Source of the DNA: Microbacterium sp. CGR2
GTDB taxonomy: Bacteria; Actinomycetota; Actinomycetes; Actinomycetales; Microbacteriaceae
DNA length: 64,000 nt
Reading direction: 5' to 3'
NCBI RefSeq assembly: GCF_003626735.1
Contig: NZ_RBHX01000001.1
Coordinates: 1,674,001-1,738,000 of the forward strand
In this document: piece after piece, positions 15,628 through 24,631 of the stretch
Layout: each line of letters begins with the position of its first letter
How positions within the stretch are numbered: the stretch's first letter is position 1
Translations under genes and position numbers: made by a program
Notes under the pieces: model-generated
Seen by the model: the letters and a program-made list of their open reading frames with translations, nothing else
Told to the model about the DNA's origin: nothing
The model's database searches: none

Positions 15628-17294
15628 CCGCGCGTGCGGTCGGGGACCGAGCTGAATTCCTTCGCCGACGGCGCCCCGGGCGTCTTCAGCTCGACGACTC
15701 GGTCAGCCGCGGCGATAGTCGCCGGCCGATGTGCGACCAGCAGCACCGCCCGGTCGTCCATGGTGTTCACCACTTCCATCATCGCTGCGTCGGCCTCGGG
15801 GTCGAGCGAGGCCGTCGCCTCGTCGAGCACCAGGACCTGCGGATCACGCAGGAGTGCTCTGGCGATCGCCACCCGGGCGCGTTGCCCTCCGGAGAGCCCG
15901 GAGCCATGCTCTCCGACGGGCGTGTCCAGTCCGAGCGGAAGTGCACTCTCGGGGCGAAGGAGGCCGGCTGCGTGCGCGGCGGTGTCGACCATGTCTGCGG
16001 TCGCGCCGGGATCGCCGAGGATGATGTTGGAGCGGATCGTCCCACGCAGGAGAGGGGACGACTGTGGGACGACCGCGATGCGCACACGGAGTTCATCGTC
16101 GGTGAGGTCGCGCAGATCGGTCCCGTCGACCCGGACGCTGCCGGCATCCGGGTCCCACAGTCGCTGGGCGAGGCGAGCAGTCGTCGTCTTGCCCACACCG
16201 GATGGACCGGTCAGCGCCACGATCTCGCCGGGACGGATGTGCAGACTCATGTCGGCGAGCACCGGTCGCTCGCCGTCGTACGAGAACGTGATCCGATCGA
16301 AGACGAGACCCGACTCCGGCCAGGCGGGGTGGTGGTCCCTGCGGTCGGTGATGGCGGGCGGCGTCGCGAGCACACCGACGATGCGATCGGCCGCGGCGCG
16401 CAAAGTGCCGGTGTTGCGCAGCAGGTCCGCGATCTGCGCCGCGGGCGCGAGGCCGGCCACGGCTACGGTCAGTGCCAAGGGGATATCGACGGGCATGATC
16501 GCCGACGGAGTGAAGACGACGATGAGGATCGTGCCGATCGTGGCCAGTGCCAGCGAAACGTCGGCGATGCCCCGCTCCGCTCCGAGACGGCCCGCTTCCC
16601 GCACCTGGGTGCGGGCGAGCATCTCGGTGTCCTGGGCAAGACGACCCACCTGACCTCCGAGCGCGTCGGCGCTGATCAGCTCTCGAAGACCACGCACGGT
16701 GTCGAGAAGCTCGGCCCGCAGTGCCGCCGACCCGGCGGCGAGCCGGTCGCTGTCTCGATGAGCGCGACGAGCGGTGATCAGGGGCACGACCACGCCCACG
16801 GCGAGCAAGGGAAGCCAGATGAGCAGCAGCAACGGGCTGATCGTGGCCGACACGGCGATGCTGGTCGCGAGAACGAGGACCGCGCTGAGCAGCTGCGCGG
16901 CGGTGTGGGCATACAGCCACTCGAGGGTCTCGATGTCGGCCATCACGGTGGTGGCGAGGTCTCCGCTGCGGCGGTGCCCGACGCGCGCCGGAAGCGCACG
17001 ACGAAGGGCATCGAACACCCGCGTCCTCAGATCGCCGATTATCCCGTAGGCGAGGTCATGCGAGACCCAGGACTCACGCCACGCCGTCAGCGAAGCGACC
17101 ACGCCGAGCCCGATCAACCCCGCGAAGGCACTGTGCGGAACGGGTTCTCCGGTGAGCGACCGCCCGACCACGATGGCAAGGCCCAACGCGATGGTGAGCA
17201 CTGCTGCCTGCGTGACCACGCTCCACAGGACCGTCTCGATGAAAAGCCCACGGCGTGTCGCGACGATGGGAAGGAGACGGAGAACGGATCTCAT
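15624..17294 (-). CDS. ABC exporter, fused membrane and ATPase domains (CydC/IrtB-like half)
   Basis: 556 residues with six membrane helices (about 1-290) and then a nucleotide-binding domain. Walker A is GPSGVGKTTTARL, the signature LSGGQRARV, Walker B VLVLDEATASLD, and the switch His is in VLLVAHRP. The frame is open far upstream, but ATG 17294 overlaps the partner's stop by ATGA and starts the membrane domain. It forms a heterodimer with the next gene. Similar pairs export thiols (CydDC) or import ferric siderophores (IrtAB, YbtPQ). The FecB/C/E genes behind it favour metallophore transport. Confidence 0.88.
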   Translation of the reverse strand: MRSVLRLLPIVATRRGLFIETVLWSVVTQAAVLTIALGLAIVVGRSLTGEPVPHSAFAGLIGLGVVASLTAWRESWVSHDLAYGIIGDLRTRVFDALRRALPARVGHRRSGDLATTVMADIETLEWLYAHTAAQLLSAVLVLATSIAVSATISPLLLLIWLPLLAVGVVVPLITARRAHRDSDRLAAGSAALRAELLDTVRGLRELISADALGGQVGRLAQDTEMLARTQVREAGRLGAERGIADVSLALATIGTILIVVFTPSAIMPVDIPLALTVAVAGLAPAAQIADLLRNTGTLRAAADRIVGVLATPPAITDRRDHHPAWPESGLVFDRITFSYDGERPVLADMSLHIRPGEIVALTGPSGVGKTTTARLAQRLWDPDAGSVRVDGTDLRDLTDDELRVRIAVVPQSSPLLRGTIRSNIILGDPGATADMVDTAAHAAGLLRPESALPLGLDTPVGEHGSGLSGGQRARVAIARALLRDPQVLVLDEATASLDPEADAAMMEVVNTMDDRAVLLVAHRPATIAAADRVVELKTPGAPSAKEFSSVPDRTRG

Positions 17295-18970
17295 CGCCCG
17301 CCCTGCCGTGCAAGTGCGCCGACCGGCGGGGGTCCGCTTCCGGAATCCGACAGTCGCCCGTCCTCCAGCGCGATCCAGCGTGTGGCATGCGCGCATGCGC
17401 TTTCGCGATGCGCGATGAAGACGATCGTGCGGTCCTGTGCTGCTGCCGCGACGCCATCCATCACGCGGCGCTCGGTGTCGGTGTCGAGAGCGGAGGTCAC
17501 TTCGTCGAGCACGAGGAGCCGTGCGGGCGACAGCAGCGCCCTGGCGATCGCGAGGCGCTGCCGTTGCCCGCCGGAAAGCTGCTCGCCGTTCTCCGCGAGG
17601 AGAGTGTCGTAGCCGTTTGGCAGCGCCGAGACGACCGCGTGGACGTCTGCTGCTTGGGCCGCCGCCACGATCTCGGCATCGTCCGCGTCCGGTCGGAAGA
17701 GGCGGAGATTGTCCCGCACCGACCACGCGAACAGTACGGGATCCTGCGGGACGACGACCACGCTGCGGCTGCGGGCTCGGGCAGTGAACCGGCGCAGATC
17801 GACGCCATCGAGGCAGATGCTCCCGGCGCTGGGATCCATCTCGCGTTCGAGCAGCCGGGCGAGGGTGCTCTTGCCCGATCCGGATGCGCCCAGGACTGCC
17901 ACTCTCTCTCCGTCGGCGATGCGAAGTTCGATGCCGCGGACGCCGCTTCCGGTGCGGGGGTAGCGGTAGGAGGCTTCCATGATGTGCAGGTCTCCGGTCT
18001 GAGCGGGGTGATCCTGTGTGCCGTGCTCCGGGACCGCGGGGGTGAGGGACAGGAGACGATCGAGGCCGTCGACGGCGTTCAATCCGAGGTAGCCGGCGTG
18101 CCAGTGGACTCCGAGGTCCTGCACCGGACGGAAGCACTCTCGGGCGAGGAGGAGGACGGTGACCACCGTCGCAGCAGACGCGTCGCCCGCGAACGTTGTG
18201 GAGGCCGCGGCGAGAACGGCGAGGATGACGCCCAGGTGCATCGCGAGGGCGCTGACAGCGGTCTCGACGAGCGAAAGACGCAGTTGCGACATGGTCGAGC
18301 GTCGAAGGACCTCCGCCTCGAGTGCGAGCTGGGTTGCGGTGCGTCCTGAGGCGCCGAATCCGCGCAGCAAAGGGATGTTCTGCAACGCCTCGATGTACGC
18401 GGAGGTCAGCCGGGCGAACCGGTCCCACCGGGTTCTTCCGTTCTTCAGAAGCAGGGAATCCCATGCACGGGGGGCGAGCACGGCGATGGCGGCCGCACCG
18501 GCGAGAGCGATGCCGGCCGCCGGTGACAGGGCGGTCGCGATGATGACGATGGTGGCCGGCACGACCAGGACGATGAGGAGCTGCGGCAGGTAGCGCGTGT
18601 AGTACGCGTCGAGACCGTCGACGCCGTCGATCACCGTCGCCGACAGAGCCCCGGAGTCGCGCTCTGCGGCGGGCACCAATGCCAGTCGGTCCAGCAGTCG
18701 CCGACGCAGCGCGATGCGTACCGATGCACCGATCCGTACGGCGAGGGGTTCTCGGGCCCAGATCACAGCGCCCCGCAGGATCGTCAGGGCCGCCAGCAAC
18801 CCGAGGGGGAGCAGCACGTCACCCTCCCCGCGCGTCAACGTCACGATCACCGTCGACAGACTGAGCGCGAACGCGACCTGCAGCGTGGAGATGAGCAGGC
18901 CGACGATGGCGAGTGCGAGAACCGCGCCGGGGACCGCACCGGCCAACTGCAGCAGTCGTCGGTGGATCAT
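17291..18970 (-). CDS. ABC exporter, fused membrane and ATPase domains (CydD/IrtA-like half)
   Basis: 559 residues, six membrane helices then the ATPase with GASGSGKSTLARL, LSGGQRQRL, LLVLDEVTSALD and a switch His in VFIAHRE. It is ATGA-coupled to the partner downstream and lies 3 bases after the binding-protein stop, so it is in the same minus-strand operon as the FecB/E/C genes. IrtA proteins normally carry an N-terminal siderophore-reductase domain; none is present here. The pair may instead export an apo-metallophore or move a loaded one. Confidence 0.88.
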   Translation of the reverse strand: MIHRRLLQLAGAVPGAVLALAIVGLLISTLQVAFALSLSTVIVTLTRGEGDVLLPLGLLAALTILRGAVIWAREPLAVRIGASVRIALRRRLLDRLALVPAAERDSGALSATVIDGVDGLDAYYTRYLPQLLIVLVVPATIVIIATALSPAAGIALAGAAAIAVLAPRAWDSLLLKNGRTRWDRFARLTSAYIEALQNIPLLRGFGASGRTATQLALEAEVLRRSTMSQLRLSLVETAVSALAMHLGVILAVLAAASTTFAGDASAATVVTVLLLARECFRPVQDLGVHWHAGYLGLNAVDGLDRLLSLTPAVPEHGTQDHPAQTGDLHIMEASYRYPRTGSGVRGIELRIADGERVAVLGASGSGKSTLARLLEREMDPSAGSICLDGVDLRRFTARARSRSVVVVPQDPVLFAWSVRDNLRLFRPDADDAEIVAAAQAADVHAVVSALPNGYDTLLAENGEQLSGGQRQRLAIARALLSPARLLVLDEVTSALDTDTERRVMDGVAAAAQDRTIVFIAHRESACAHATRWIALEDGRLSDSGSGPPPVGALARQGGR

Positions 18971-18973
18971 CGT

Positions 18974-19984
18974 TCAGAAGGCGTCGGGGTAGAGCGCCTC
19001 GGCGATCTGCCGCACGGCACCGACGTTGCCCAGGGTCCCGGGGAACACATCGGCGCTCGACACCGCGATCAGGCGGTCGTCGCGGACAGCAGGCATGTCG
19101 GGAAAGGTCGAGGTGAGGTATTCACGAGTAGCCGCTTCGTGAGCTTCGTCGTACACGGAGAACACCAGCGCTTCCGGTTGCTCGGCGGCGAGGGACTCCG
19201 GGGAGATGGTGGCGGCGAAGAACCCGGCGAAGGCCGGCTGCTCCGGGGTGAAGACGTTGTCGGCTCCCGCGGATCGGAGGATGTCGTACTCGATGCCCGC
19301 CCCGATTCCCTGCAGCGTGGCGCCCTCGACGTACACCTGCGCCACCCGCAGGTTCTCGACGTCGGCCACCGCGTCGGCGACCTCCGCCAGATCGGCCTCG
19401 CTCTCGGCGACGAGCTCAGCCGCGGCATCCTCGACGTCGAAGATCTTGCCGAGGTTGTCGAGATCGATGAACAGGTCGCTCACCTCTCCGCTCATGCGCC
19501 GCTCTTCACATCCGCCCGCGGCGACGTAGACCGCGGCACCTGCCTGTTCGAGCTGCTCGATGCTCGCGGATCCCTGCTCGGCGGTGAACTCGTACGTGGT
19601 CGGTGAGTAGACGAAGTCCGGTTCCACCGACAGGAGGTCCTCCCGGCTGGGCGGCATGGCATCGCCGATCACCGGGACGGACTCGGCGAGCCCGGCCACG
19701 TCGGTGGGGAGGGCCTGCGCCGTGGACTGCGCCTGTCCCGCCAGGCGATCGGCGAGACCCAGACGGAGAAGCAGTTCCGTCTGCGCCGGGTGCATGCCGA
19801 CGACCGCCTCCGGGATGGCGTCGAGCACGATCTCCCGTCCGCAGTTCTCCACCGTGACCGCGGCCTGGTCGGCTCCGTTGTCGGCGGCCGGGGTCACCGA
19901 GGTGCCGCAACCGGTCAAGAGCAGCGTCCCGGTGGTGACCGCGATGACGGCGGTGCGCGTGCGAACGCGAAGGGTGAGAGTCAT
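18974..19984 (-). CDS. FecB/FhuD-type metallophore-binding lipoprotein
   Basis: 336-residue periplasmic-binding-protein-like II (cluster A, FecB) lipoprotein. Signal peptide and lipobox LLTGC give acylated Cys26. The body shows VENCGREIVLDAIPEAVVG, LADRLAGQA, EDLLSVEPDFVYSP and a C-terminal LGNVGAVRQIAEALYP, as in Fe-siderophore, haem or cobalamin binders. It follows the ATPase gene with an ATGA overlap. It should deliver a ferric siderophore or related metal complex to the FecC-type permease. No ligand can be named. Confidence 0.9.
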   Translation of the reverse strand: MTLTLRVRTRTAVIAVTTGTLLLTGCGTSVTPAADNGADQAAVTVENCGREIVLDAIPEAVVGMHPAQTELLLRLGLADRLAGQAQSTAQALPTDVAGLAESVPVIGDAMPPSREDLLSVEPDFVYSPTTYEFTAEQGSASIEQLEQAGAAVYVAAGGCEERRMSGEVSDLFIDLDNLGKIFDVEDAAAELVAESEADLAEVADAVADVENLRVAQVYVEGATLQGIGAGIEYDILRSAGADNVFTPEQPAFAGFFAATISPESLAAEQPEALVFSVYDEAHEAATREYLTSTFPDMPAVRDDRLIAVSSADVFPGTLGNVGAVRQIAEALYPDAF

Positions 19985-20814
19985 GAGTGGATGCTGCTTT
20001 CTGTTCGGGTCGGTAGGGGCGGAAGCGCCTCGGGGGTGCCGTCGGAGGGGGAGTCGTCCATGCGACGGAAGGCGAAGACCGGCGCGTCGCCATCCCGGAG
20101 GACACGGACGTCGACGCCGAAGACGCTGCGGATCAGGTCGGGGGTGAGCACGTCGGAGGGAGTGCCCGCCGCCACGATGCGACCGCGGTGGAGCACGATC
20201 ACCCGGTCGCAGTATTGGCTCGCGAGGTTGAGGTCGTGGAGGGCGGCGATCACGGTGCGGCCGAGATTTCGCACAGTGCTCATGAGGTCGTGCTGGTGGC
20301 TGATGTCGAGGTGATTGCTCGGTTCATCCAGGACGAGCACCGGGCTCTCCTGGGCCAGAGCCCGTGCGAGCATGACGCGTTGCCGTTGGCCACCGGAGAG
20401 GGTCGCCACCATGCGGTCGGCGAGGTCCGTGATCTCGGCGCGCCGCATCGCGTCCGCGACGATGCGCAGGTCGTCGGCGGTGTCGCGGCCGAAAGAGGCG
20501 TGATGCGGCGCTCTGCCCAACAGGACGGTCTCCTCGACGCTCAGATCGAAGTCGGTGGGGGGATCCTGAAGCATGACAGCGACGGCTCTGGCGCTCTGTC
20601 TTCCGGTGAGGCTCGTCAGGTCTTCGCCGTCGAGGCGCACACGGCCGCTTCGCGGCTTGACCGCGCGATAGAGGGTGCGCAGCAGTGAGGACTTCCCGCT
20701 GCCGTTCGGCCCGAGAAGACCCACCACCTCTCCCGAATGCACCGTCAGTGACGCTTCGCTGACGACGTCGTGGCCGCCGAGACGAACGGTGATGCCATCG
20801 ATTTCGACCTTCAA
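19981..20814 (-). CDS. FecE/FepC-type ABC ATPase
   Basis: 277-residue ATP-binding protein of a siderophore or B12-type importer. Walker A is GPNGSGKSSLLRTL, the signature LSGGQRQRVMLARAL, Walker B VLVLDEPSNHLD. The C-terminal tail (GTPSDVLTPDLIRSVFGVDV) is typical of FecE/FepC. It is coupled by ATGA to the permease upstream and to the binding protein downstream. Confidence 0.94.
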   Translation of the reverse strand: MKVEIDGITVRLGGHDVVSEASLTVHSGEVVGLLGPNGSGKSSLLRTLYRAVKPRSGRVRLDGEDLTSLTGRQSARAVAVMLQDPPTDFDLSVEETVLLGRAPHHASFGRDTADDLRIVADAMRRAEITDLADRMVATLSGGQRQRVMLARALAQESPVLVLDEPSNHLDISHQHDLMSTVRNLGRTVIAALHDLNLASQYCDRVIVLHRGRIVAAGTPSDVLTPDLIRSVFGVDVRVLRDGDAPVFAFRRMDDSPSDGTPEALPPLPTRTESSIHS

Positions 20815-21935
20815 CGCCCGAACCCCGCCCGCTCGGCACCACTGCGCCTCATCAACCAGAGGAAGAACGGTGCGCCGACGAAAGCGGTGAGGATCCCGAG
20901 GGGGATCTCTGTCGGCGTGGCGACGGTACGTGCGAGCAGATCCGCGACCATCAGGAAGACAGCGCCACCCAGCACGGTCACGGGCAACAAGCGGCGGTGA
21001 TCTGCACCGACCGCGATTCGTGCGACGTGCGGAATGACGAGGCCGACGAAACCGATCCCGCCGGCGACCGATACGACGGCTCCGGTCAGCAGGGAGGCGA
21101 TCACGAGCATCAGGCCCCGCAGTCGCCCGGCATCGATTCCGAGTGATGCAGCTGATTCGTCACCGGTCATCAACGCATTGAGCGATCGCGCCAACAGCGC
21201 GGCGACGGTTCCTGAGATGACCAGTGCGACAGCCGGACCGATCAGGCTCGACATCGTCGCTGCGGAGACGCTGCCGAGCAGGAAGAAGAGAACGCTCACG
21301 ACGTTCTGCGCGTCCGTGGAGATGGTCAGGTAGCTCGTGACCGCGCTCAACAGCGTGCCGAGTGCGACACCCGAGAGGATCATGCGAGTCGGAGACAGTG
21401 CGCCATCCTTTCGCGCCAGGGCCCAGACGCAGGCACAGGCGACAAGGGCGCCGGCGAACGCAGCGACGTTCATCGACAGCCCGCCCAATGCGGCGGATCC
21501 GAGCACGATCACAAGCACTGCGCCGACACTGGCACCGGAGGAGACGCCGAGGATGTACGGCTCCGCAAGCGGATTTCGCACGGTCACCTGCATCAACGCA
21601 CCCGCCAGCGCGAGCCCCGCACCGGCGAGTGCCGCCAGAAGCGTTCTCGGGAGTCGGAACTGCCAGACGGCCTGATCCTGCAAGACGGTCACAGACCCGT
21701 CGGCCATCCACGGCATGCCAGGAATCAGGTGCCCGATGACGATCTGCGCGGCTTCGACCGGTTGCACCTGCACTGATCCGATCGCACCGGAGATCACGAT
21801 CAGACCGAGGATCGCAGCTGTCAGGGCGACGCACAGCCAGGCCGCACGCCGCGGCAGCCGACGTCGATGCGCCGCCTCGGGCGCCTCGTCACGCCGTTGC
21901 GCGCCGGTGGCGCGAGAGATGAGGGACACGATCAC
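20811..21935 (-). CDS. FecCD-family metallophore permease
   Basis: 374-residue permease with about nine or ten helices. Family motifs are GAGLALAGALMQVTVRNPLAEPYILGVSSGA and, near the end, VGLVIPHVARIAVGADHRRLLPVTVL and EIPLGILTAFVGAPFFLWLMRR. Start GTG 21935 (or in-frame GTG 21929) lacks a ribosome-binding site and lies 5 bases from a Fur/Zur-like box, so the mRNA may be leaderless. This is the first gene of a five-gene minus-strand operon (permease, ATPase, binding protein, two exporter halves). Confidence 0.92.
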   Translation of the reverse strand: MIVSLISRATGAQRRDEAPEAAHRRRLPRRAAWLCVALTAAILGLIVISGAIGSVQVQPVEAAQIVIGHLIPGMPWMADGSVTVLQDQAVWQFRLPRTLLAALAGAGLALAGALMQVTVRNPLAEPYILGVSSGASVGAVLVIVLGSAALGGLSMNVAAFAGALVACACVWALARKDGALSPTRMILSGVALGTLLSAVTSYLTISTDAQNVVSVLFFLLGSVSAATMSSLIGPAVALVISGTVAALLARSLNALMTGDESAASLGIDAGRLRGLMLVIASLLTGAVVSVAGGIGFVGLVIPHVARIAVGADHRRLLPVTVLGGAVFLMVADLLARTVATPTEIPLGILTAFVGAPFFLWLMRRSGAERAGFGR

Positions 21936-21940
21936 AGGTT

Positions 21941-21959
21941 ATTGATAATGATTCTCAAT
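21941..21959. promoter_or_regulatory. Fur/Zur-family box upstream of metallophore operon
   Basis: ATTGATAATGATTCTCAAT is a 19-bp near-perfect palindrome, with one symmetric mismatch pair and an odd centre. It matches the Fur superfamily consensus (GATAATGAT and inverted). It ends 5 bases before the operon's first start codon, so a bound repressor would block transcription directly. Actinobacteria usually control iron through DtxR/IdeR, whose box differs, so zinc (Zur) control is a real alternative. Confidence 0.72.
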
Positions 21960-22010
21960 CGCAAACTGAGGAGTGCAGGGCAATTCGCTTCGCCGCGGGT
22001 TGTGGACCGC

Positions 22011-22042
22011 ATCGATGAGTGTCAATATAGATGCATGTCGAT
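22011..22042. promoter_or_regulatory. ArsR box upstream of acr3
   Basis: ATCGATGAGTGTCAAT (22011-22026) matches 14 of 16 bases of the ArsR site at 14254, and an inverted half ATGTCGAT follows at 22035-22042. This is an SmtB/ArsR-type operator covering the acr3 promoter. It links the two separated halves of the arsenic locus into one regulon. Confidence 0.68.
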
Positions 22043-22057
22043 ACAGCGAGACGTTCC

Positions 22058-23155
22058 GTGAGTACTGCCACCGCGCCGACTCCGGTCGCGACGACACGTC
22101 GACTCTCCGCGCTCGACCGCTGGCTCCCGTTGTGGATCGGCCTCGCCATGATCGGCGGTGTCCTCCTGGGCCGCTTCCTCCCCGGTGTATCCGAAGTCCT
22201 CGCCGATTTCGAGGTCAGGGGCATCTCCATCCCGATCGCGCTCGGCCTGCTCGTGATGATGTATCCGGTGCTGGCGAAGGTCCGCTACGACAAGGTCGCA
22301 GCCGTCACCGGGGACAAGAAGCTCCTGGTCTCCTCTCTGCTGCTGAACTGGGTCGCCGGCCCGGCGCTGATGTTCGCCCTCGCGTGGATGTTCCTTCCCG
22401 ACCTGCCGGAGTACCGCACGGGGCTGATCATCGTCGGCCTCGCGCGGTGCATCGCCATGGTCGTCATCTGGAACGACCTCGCCTGCGGTGACCGTGAGGC
22501 GGCCGCGGTCCTCGTGGCGATCAACTCCGTCTTCCAGGTCGTCGCCTTCGCGCTCCTCGGCTGGTTCTACCTCACCGTTCTGCCCGGGTGGCTGGGGCTC
22601 GACACCGCTGGCCTGGAGATTTCCGTGGGCGAGATCGCACTGAACGTGCTGATCTTCCTCGGCATTCCGTTGGCCGCAGGCTTCGCGTCGCGATTCCTCG
22701 GAGAGCGGCGCAAGGGACGCGAATGGTACGAGGAGCAGTTCCTGCCGCGCATCGGTCCGTGGGCGCTGTACGGGTTGCTGTTCACCATCGTGCTGCTCTT
22801 CGCCCTGCAGGGCGAGCAGGTCACATCGCACCCATGGGACGTCGCGCGCATCGCCGTGCCGCTCCTGGTCTACTTCGCGGTCATGTGGTTCGCCGGGCTG
22901 CTCACCGGCAAGGCGCTCGGTCTCGGTTACGCCCGCTCGTCGACCCTGGCGTTCACGGCGGCCGGCAACAACTTCGAGCTGGCCATAGCCGTCGCGATCG
23001 GCACCTTCGGGGCGACCTCCGGACAGGCCCTGGCCGGCGTCGTCGGGCCGCTCATCGAGGTGCCCGTTCTCGTCGGGCTCGTCTACGTCTCGCTGTGGGC
23101 GGCCCGTCACTGGTTCCACACTGATCCGTACACCGCGGAGAGGATGCCGTCATGA
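22058..23155 (+). CDS. acr3: Arsenite efflux transporter Acr3
   Basis: 365 residues, ten membrane helices, Acr3 family (bile/arsenite/riboflavin transporter superfamily). It expels As(OH)3 as arsenite using the proton gradient. Conserved GLARCIAMVVIWNDLACGD holds the essential Cys, and TAAGNNFELAIAVAIGTFG the essential Glu. GTG 22058 fits the family N-terminus (MSTATAPTPVATTRRLSALDR); the ATG at 22031 lies inside the operator. It overlaps the arsR-arsC fusion by ATGA. Confidence 0.95.
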   Translation: MSTATAPTPVATTRRLSALDRWLPLWIGLAMIGGVLLGRFLPGVSEVLADFEVRGISIPIALGLLVMMYPVLAKVRYDKVAAVTGDKKLLVSSLLLNWVAGPALMFALAWMFLPDLPEYRTGLIIVGLARCIAMVVIWNDLACGDREAAAVLVAINSVFQVVAFALLGWFYLTVLPGWLGLDTAGLEISVGEIALNVLIFLGIPLAAGFASRFLGERRKGREWYEEQFLPRIGPWALYGLLFTIVLLFALQGEQVTSHPWDVARIAVPLLVYFAVMWFAGLLTGKALGLGYARSSTLAFTAAGNNFELAIAVAIGTFGATSGQALAGVVGPLIEVPVLVGLVYVSLWAARHWFHTDPYTAERMPS

Positions 23156-24144
23156 CCGTCACCGTGACGTCCGGCGAGACCTGCAGCCCCGTCGCCACCC
23201 ATGCCATCGGGCAGGCGGCAGCGGTTTCGGTGGCGACGACGCTGAAGGCGCTGTCCGACCCTCTGCGTCTGCGGATGCTGTCGGCCATCGCGTCCGATCC
23301 CCGCGGGGAATCGTGCGTCTGCGACCTCGCGGAACTCGCCGAGGTGTCGCAGCCCACGGTGTCTCACCACCTCAAGGTGCTCAAGGACGTCGATGTCCTC
23401 GTCTCGGAGCGTCGGGGCACGTGGGTCTGGTATCGGATCAACCCCCGTCGCCGCAGCGCCGTGACCGCACTCCTGGATTCGTTCGCGCCGGCCACGGTGG
23501 ACGCGCCGTGGAGTATCGAAGCAGACGTGGAGGACCGCCGGCCGGACTTCGACGCCCGCGTGACGCGTCTCGCCGAAGAGCTGGCGGAGGAAGTGACGGA
23601 GCTCGACGCCGGCACGGTCTTGTCGGTGGTGCGCGAGTCGTACACTTCGCTCGCGCGCACCGCCCGCGTTTCGTCGGCTCTGGTCCCGCTCACCGAGCGC
23701 TTCGCCCGGCAGCGTCTGAGCGATCTCACCCGCGATCGCCGCGCGGGCCTCCCGCAGGTTCTTTTCGTCTGCGTCGCCAACGCCGGTCGTTCGCAACTGG
23801 CGGCCGCGCTCGTCAACCAGCTCGCGCAGGGCAGAGTGGTCGCTCGTTCGGCAGGCTCCAGTCCCGCCGATGTCATCCACCCCCATGTCCGTTCGCTCCT
23901 CGCGGAGATCGAGGGCGATGTCGCGGACGAGCGCTTCCCCAAACCGCTCACCGACGACGCCGTCCGCGCAGCCGATGTCGTCGTCACGATGGGCTGCGGT
24001 GATGTCTGCCCGATCATCCCCGGCATCCGCTACGACGACTGGGCGGTGGGAGACCCCGCGCTCGCATCGCGGGAAGGCGTGGAAGCCATCCGCGACGACA
24101 TCGCGGACCGGGTGCGCATCCTTCTCGACGACCTTCTCTCTTGA
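23152..24144 (+). CDS. ArsR-ArsC fusion protein
   Basis: 330 residues in three parts. Residues 25-110 are an ArsR winged helix with the As-site motif GESCVCDLAELAEVSQPTVSHHLKVL. Residues 120-190 are a helical linker domain. Residues 200-330 are a low-molecular-weight-phosphatase-type arsenate reductase (FVCVANAGRSQLAAALV, the CX5R loop; then TMGCGDVCPIIPG). The second Cys of the reductase relay is in GCGDVCP. It is ATGA-coupled to acr3. It could sense As(III) and reduce As(V) in one chain, or the reductase domain could be regulatory. The linker resembles the small helical domain seen in other actinobacterial ArsC fusions. Confidence 0.9.
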   Translation: MTVTVTSGETCSPVATHAIGQAAAVSVATTLKALSDPLRLRMLSAIASDPRGESCVCDLAELAEVSQPTVSHHLKVLKDVDVLVSERRGTWVWYRINPRRRSAVTALLDSFAPATVDAPWSIEADVEDRRPDFDARVTRLAEELAEEVTELDAGTVLSVVRESYTSLARTARVSSALVPLTERFARQRLSDLTRDRRAGLPQVLFVCVANAGRSQLAAALVNQLAQGRVVARSAGSSPADVIHPHVRSLLAEIEGDVADERFPKPLTDDAVRAADVVVTMGCGDVCPIIPGIRYDDWAVGDPALASREGVEAIRDDIADRVRILLDDLLS

Positions 24145-24170
24145 TCACCCCTTCACTCCCAGGAGTCAGC

Positions 24171-24578
24171 ATGACCGACACAGCATCCAAGCCGTCCGTC
24201 CTCTTCGTCTGCGTGCACAACGCCGGTCGCTCGCAGATGGCCGCGGGGTTCCTCCGTGACATCGCCGGCGACCGCGTGGAGGTGCGCTCCGCCGGATCCA
24301 TGCCCGCCGATCAGATCAACCCGATCGCCGTCGACGCGATGGCCGAGCTCGGCATCGACATCACCGCCGAGCAGCCGAAGGTGCTCACGACCGAAGCGGT
24401 GCAGGCATCCGACGTCGTGATCACGATGGGCTGCGGCGACGCCTGCCCGTTCTTCCCCGGCAAGCGGTACGAGGACTGGAAGCTCGACGACCCCGCAGGT
24501 CAGGGCATCGAGTCGGTCCGTCCCATCCGCGACGACATCCGCCGCCGAATCGAGCACCTGGTGAGCGAGCTGGTCTGA
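24171..24578 (+). CDS. arsC: Arsenate reductase ArsC (LMW-PTP fold)
   Basis: 135 residues, the size of a stand-alone actinobacterial ArsC. The active loop is FVCVHNAGRSQMAAGFL (CX5R) and the second Cys pair is in MGCGDACPFFPGKRYEDW. Such enzymes use mycothiol/mycoredoxin or thioredoxin to turn arsenate into arsenite for Acr3. ATG 24171 follows AGGAG at 24161; the longer frame adds residues with no family match. Third gene of the acr3 operon, 26 bases after the fusion gene. Confidence 0.94.
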   Translation: MTDTASKPSVLFVCVHNAGRSQMAAGFLRDIAGDRVEVRSAGSMPADQINPIAVDAMAELGIDITAEQPKVLTTEAVQASDVVITMGCGDACPFFPGKRYEDWKLDDPAGQGIESVRPIRDDIRRRIEHLVSELV

Positions 24579-24631
24579 CCTGTGCCGGGGTTGTCGGCGG
24601 ATGTTCAGGAACGGACGGACGCCGCCTTCTA

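Noticed and set aside
15624..18464. A 946-codon open frame spanning both ABC exporter halves
   Set aside because: Residues before ATG 17294 are Arg/Pro/His-rich with no fold and lie over the partner gene in another frame; the ATGA overlap fixes the real start.
22022..23119. 365-codon antisense ORF opposite acr3
   Set aside because: Hydrophilic shadow of a membrane-protein gene; typical mirror effect of helix codons.
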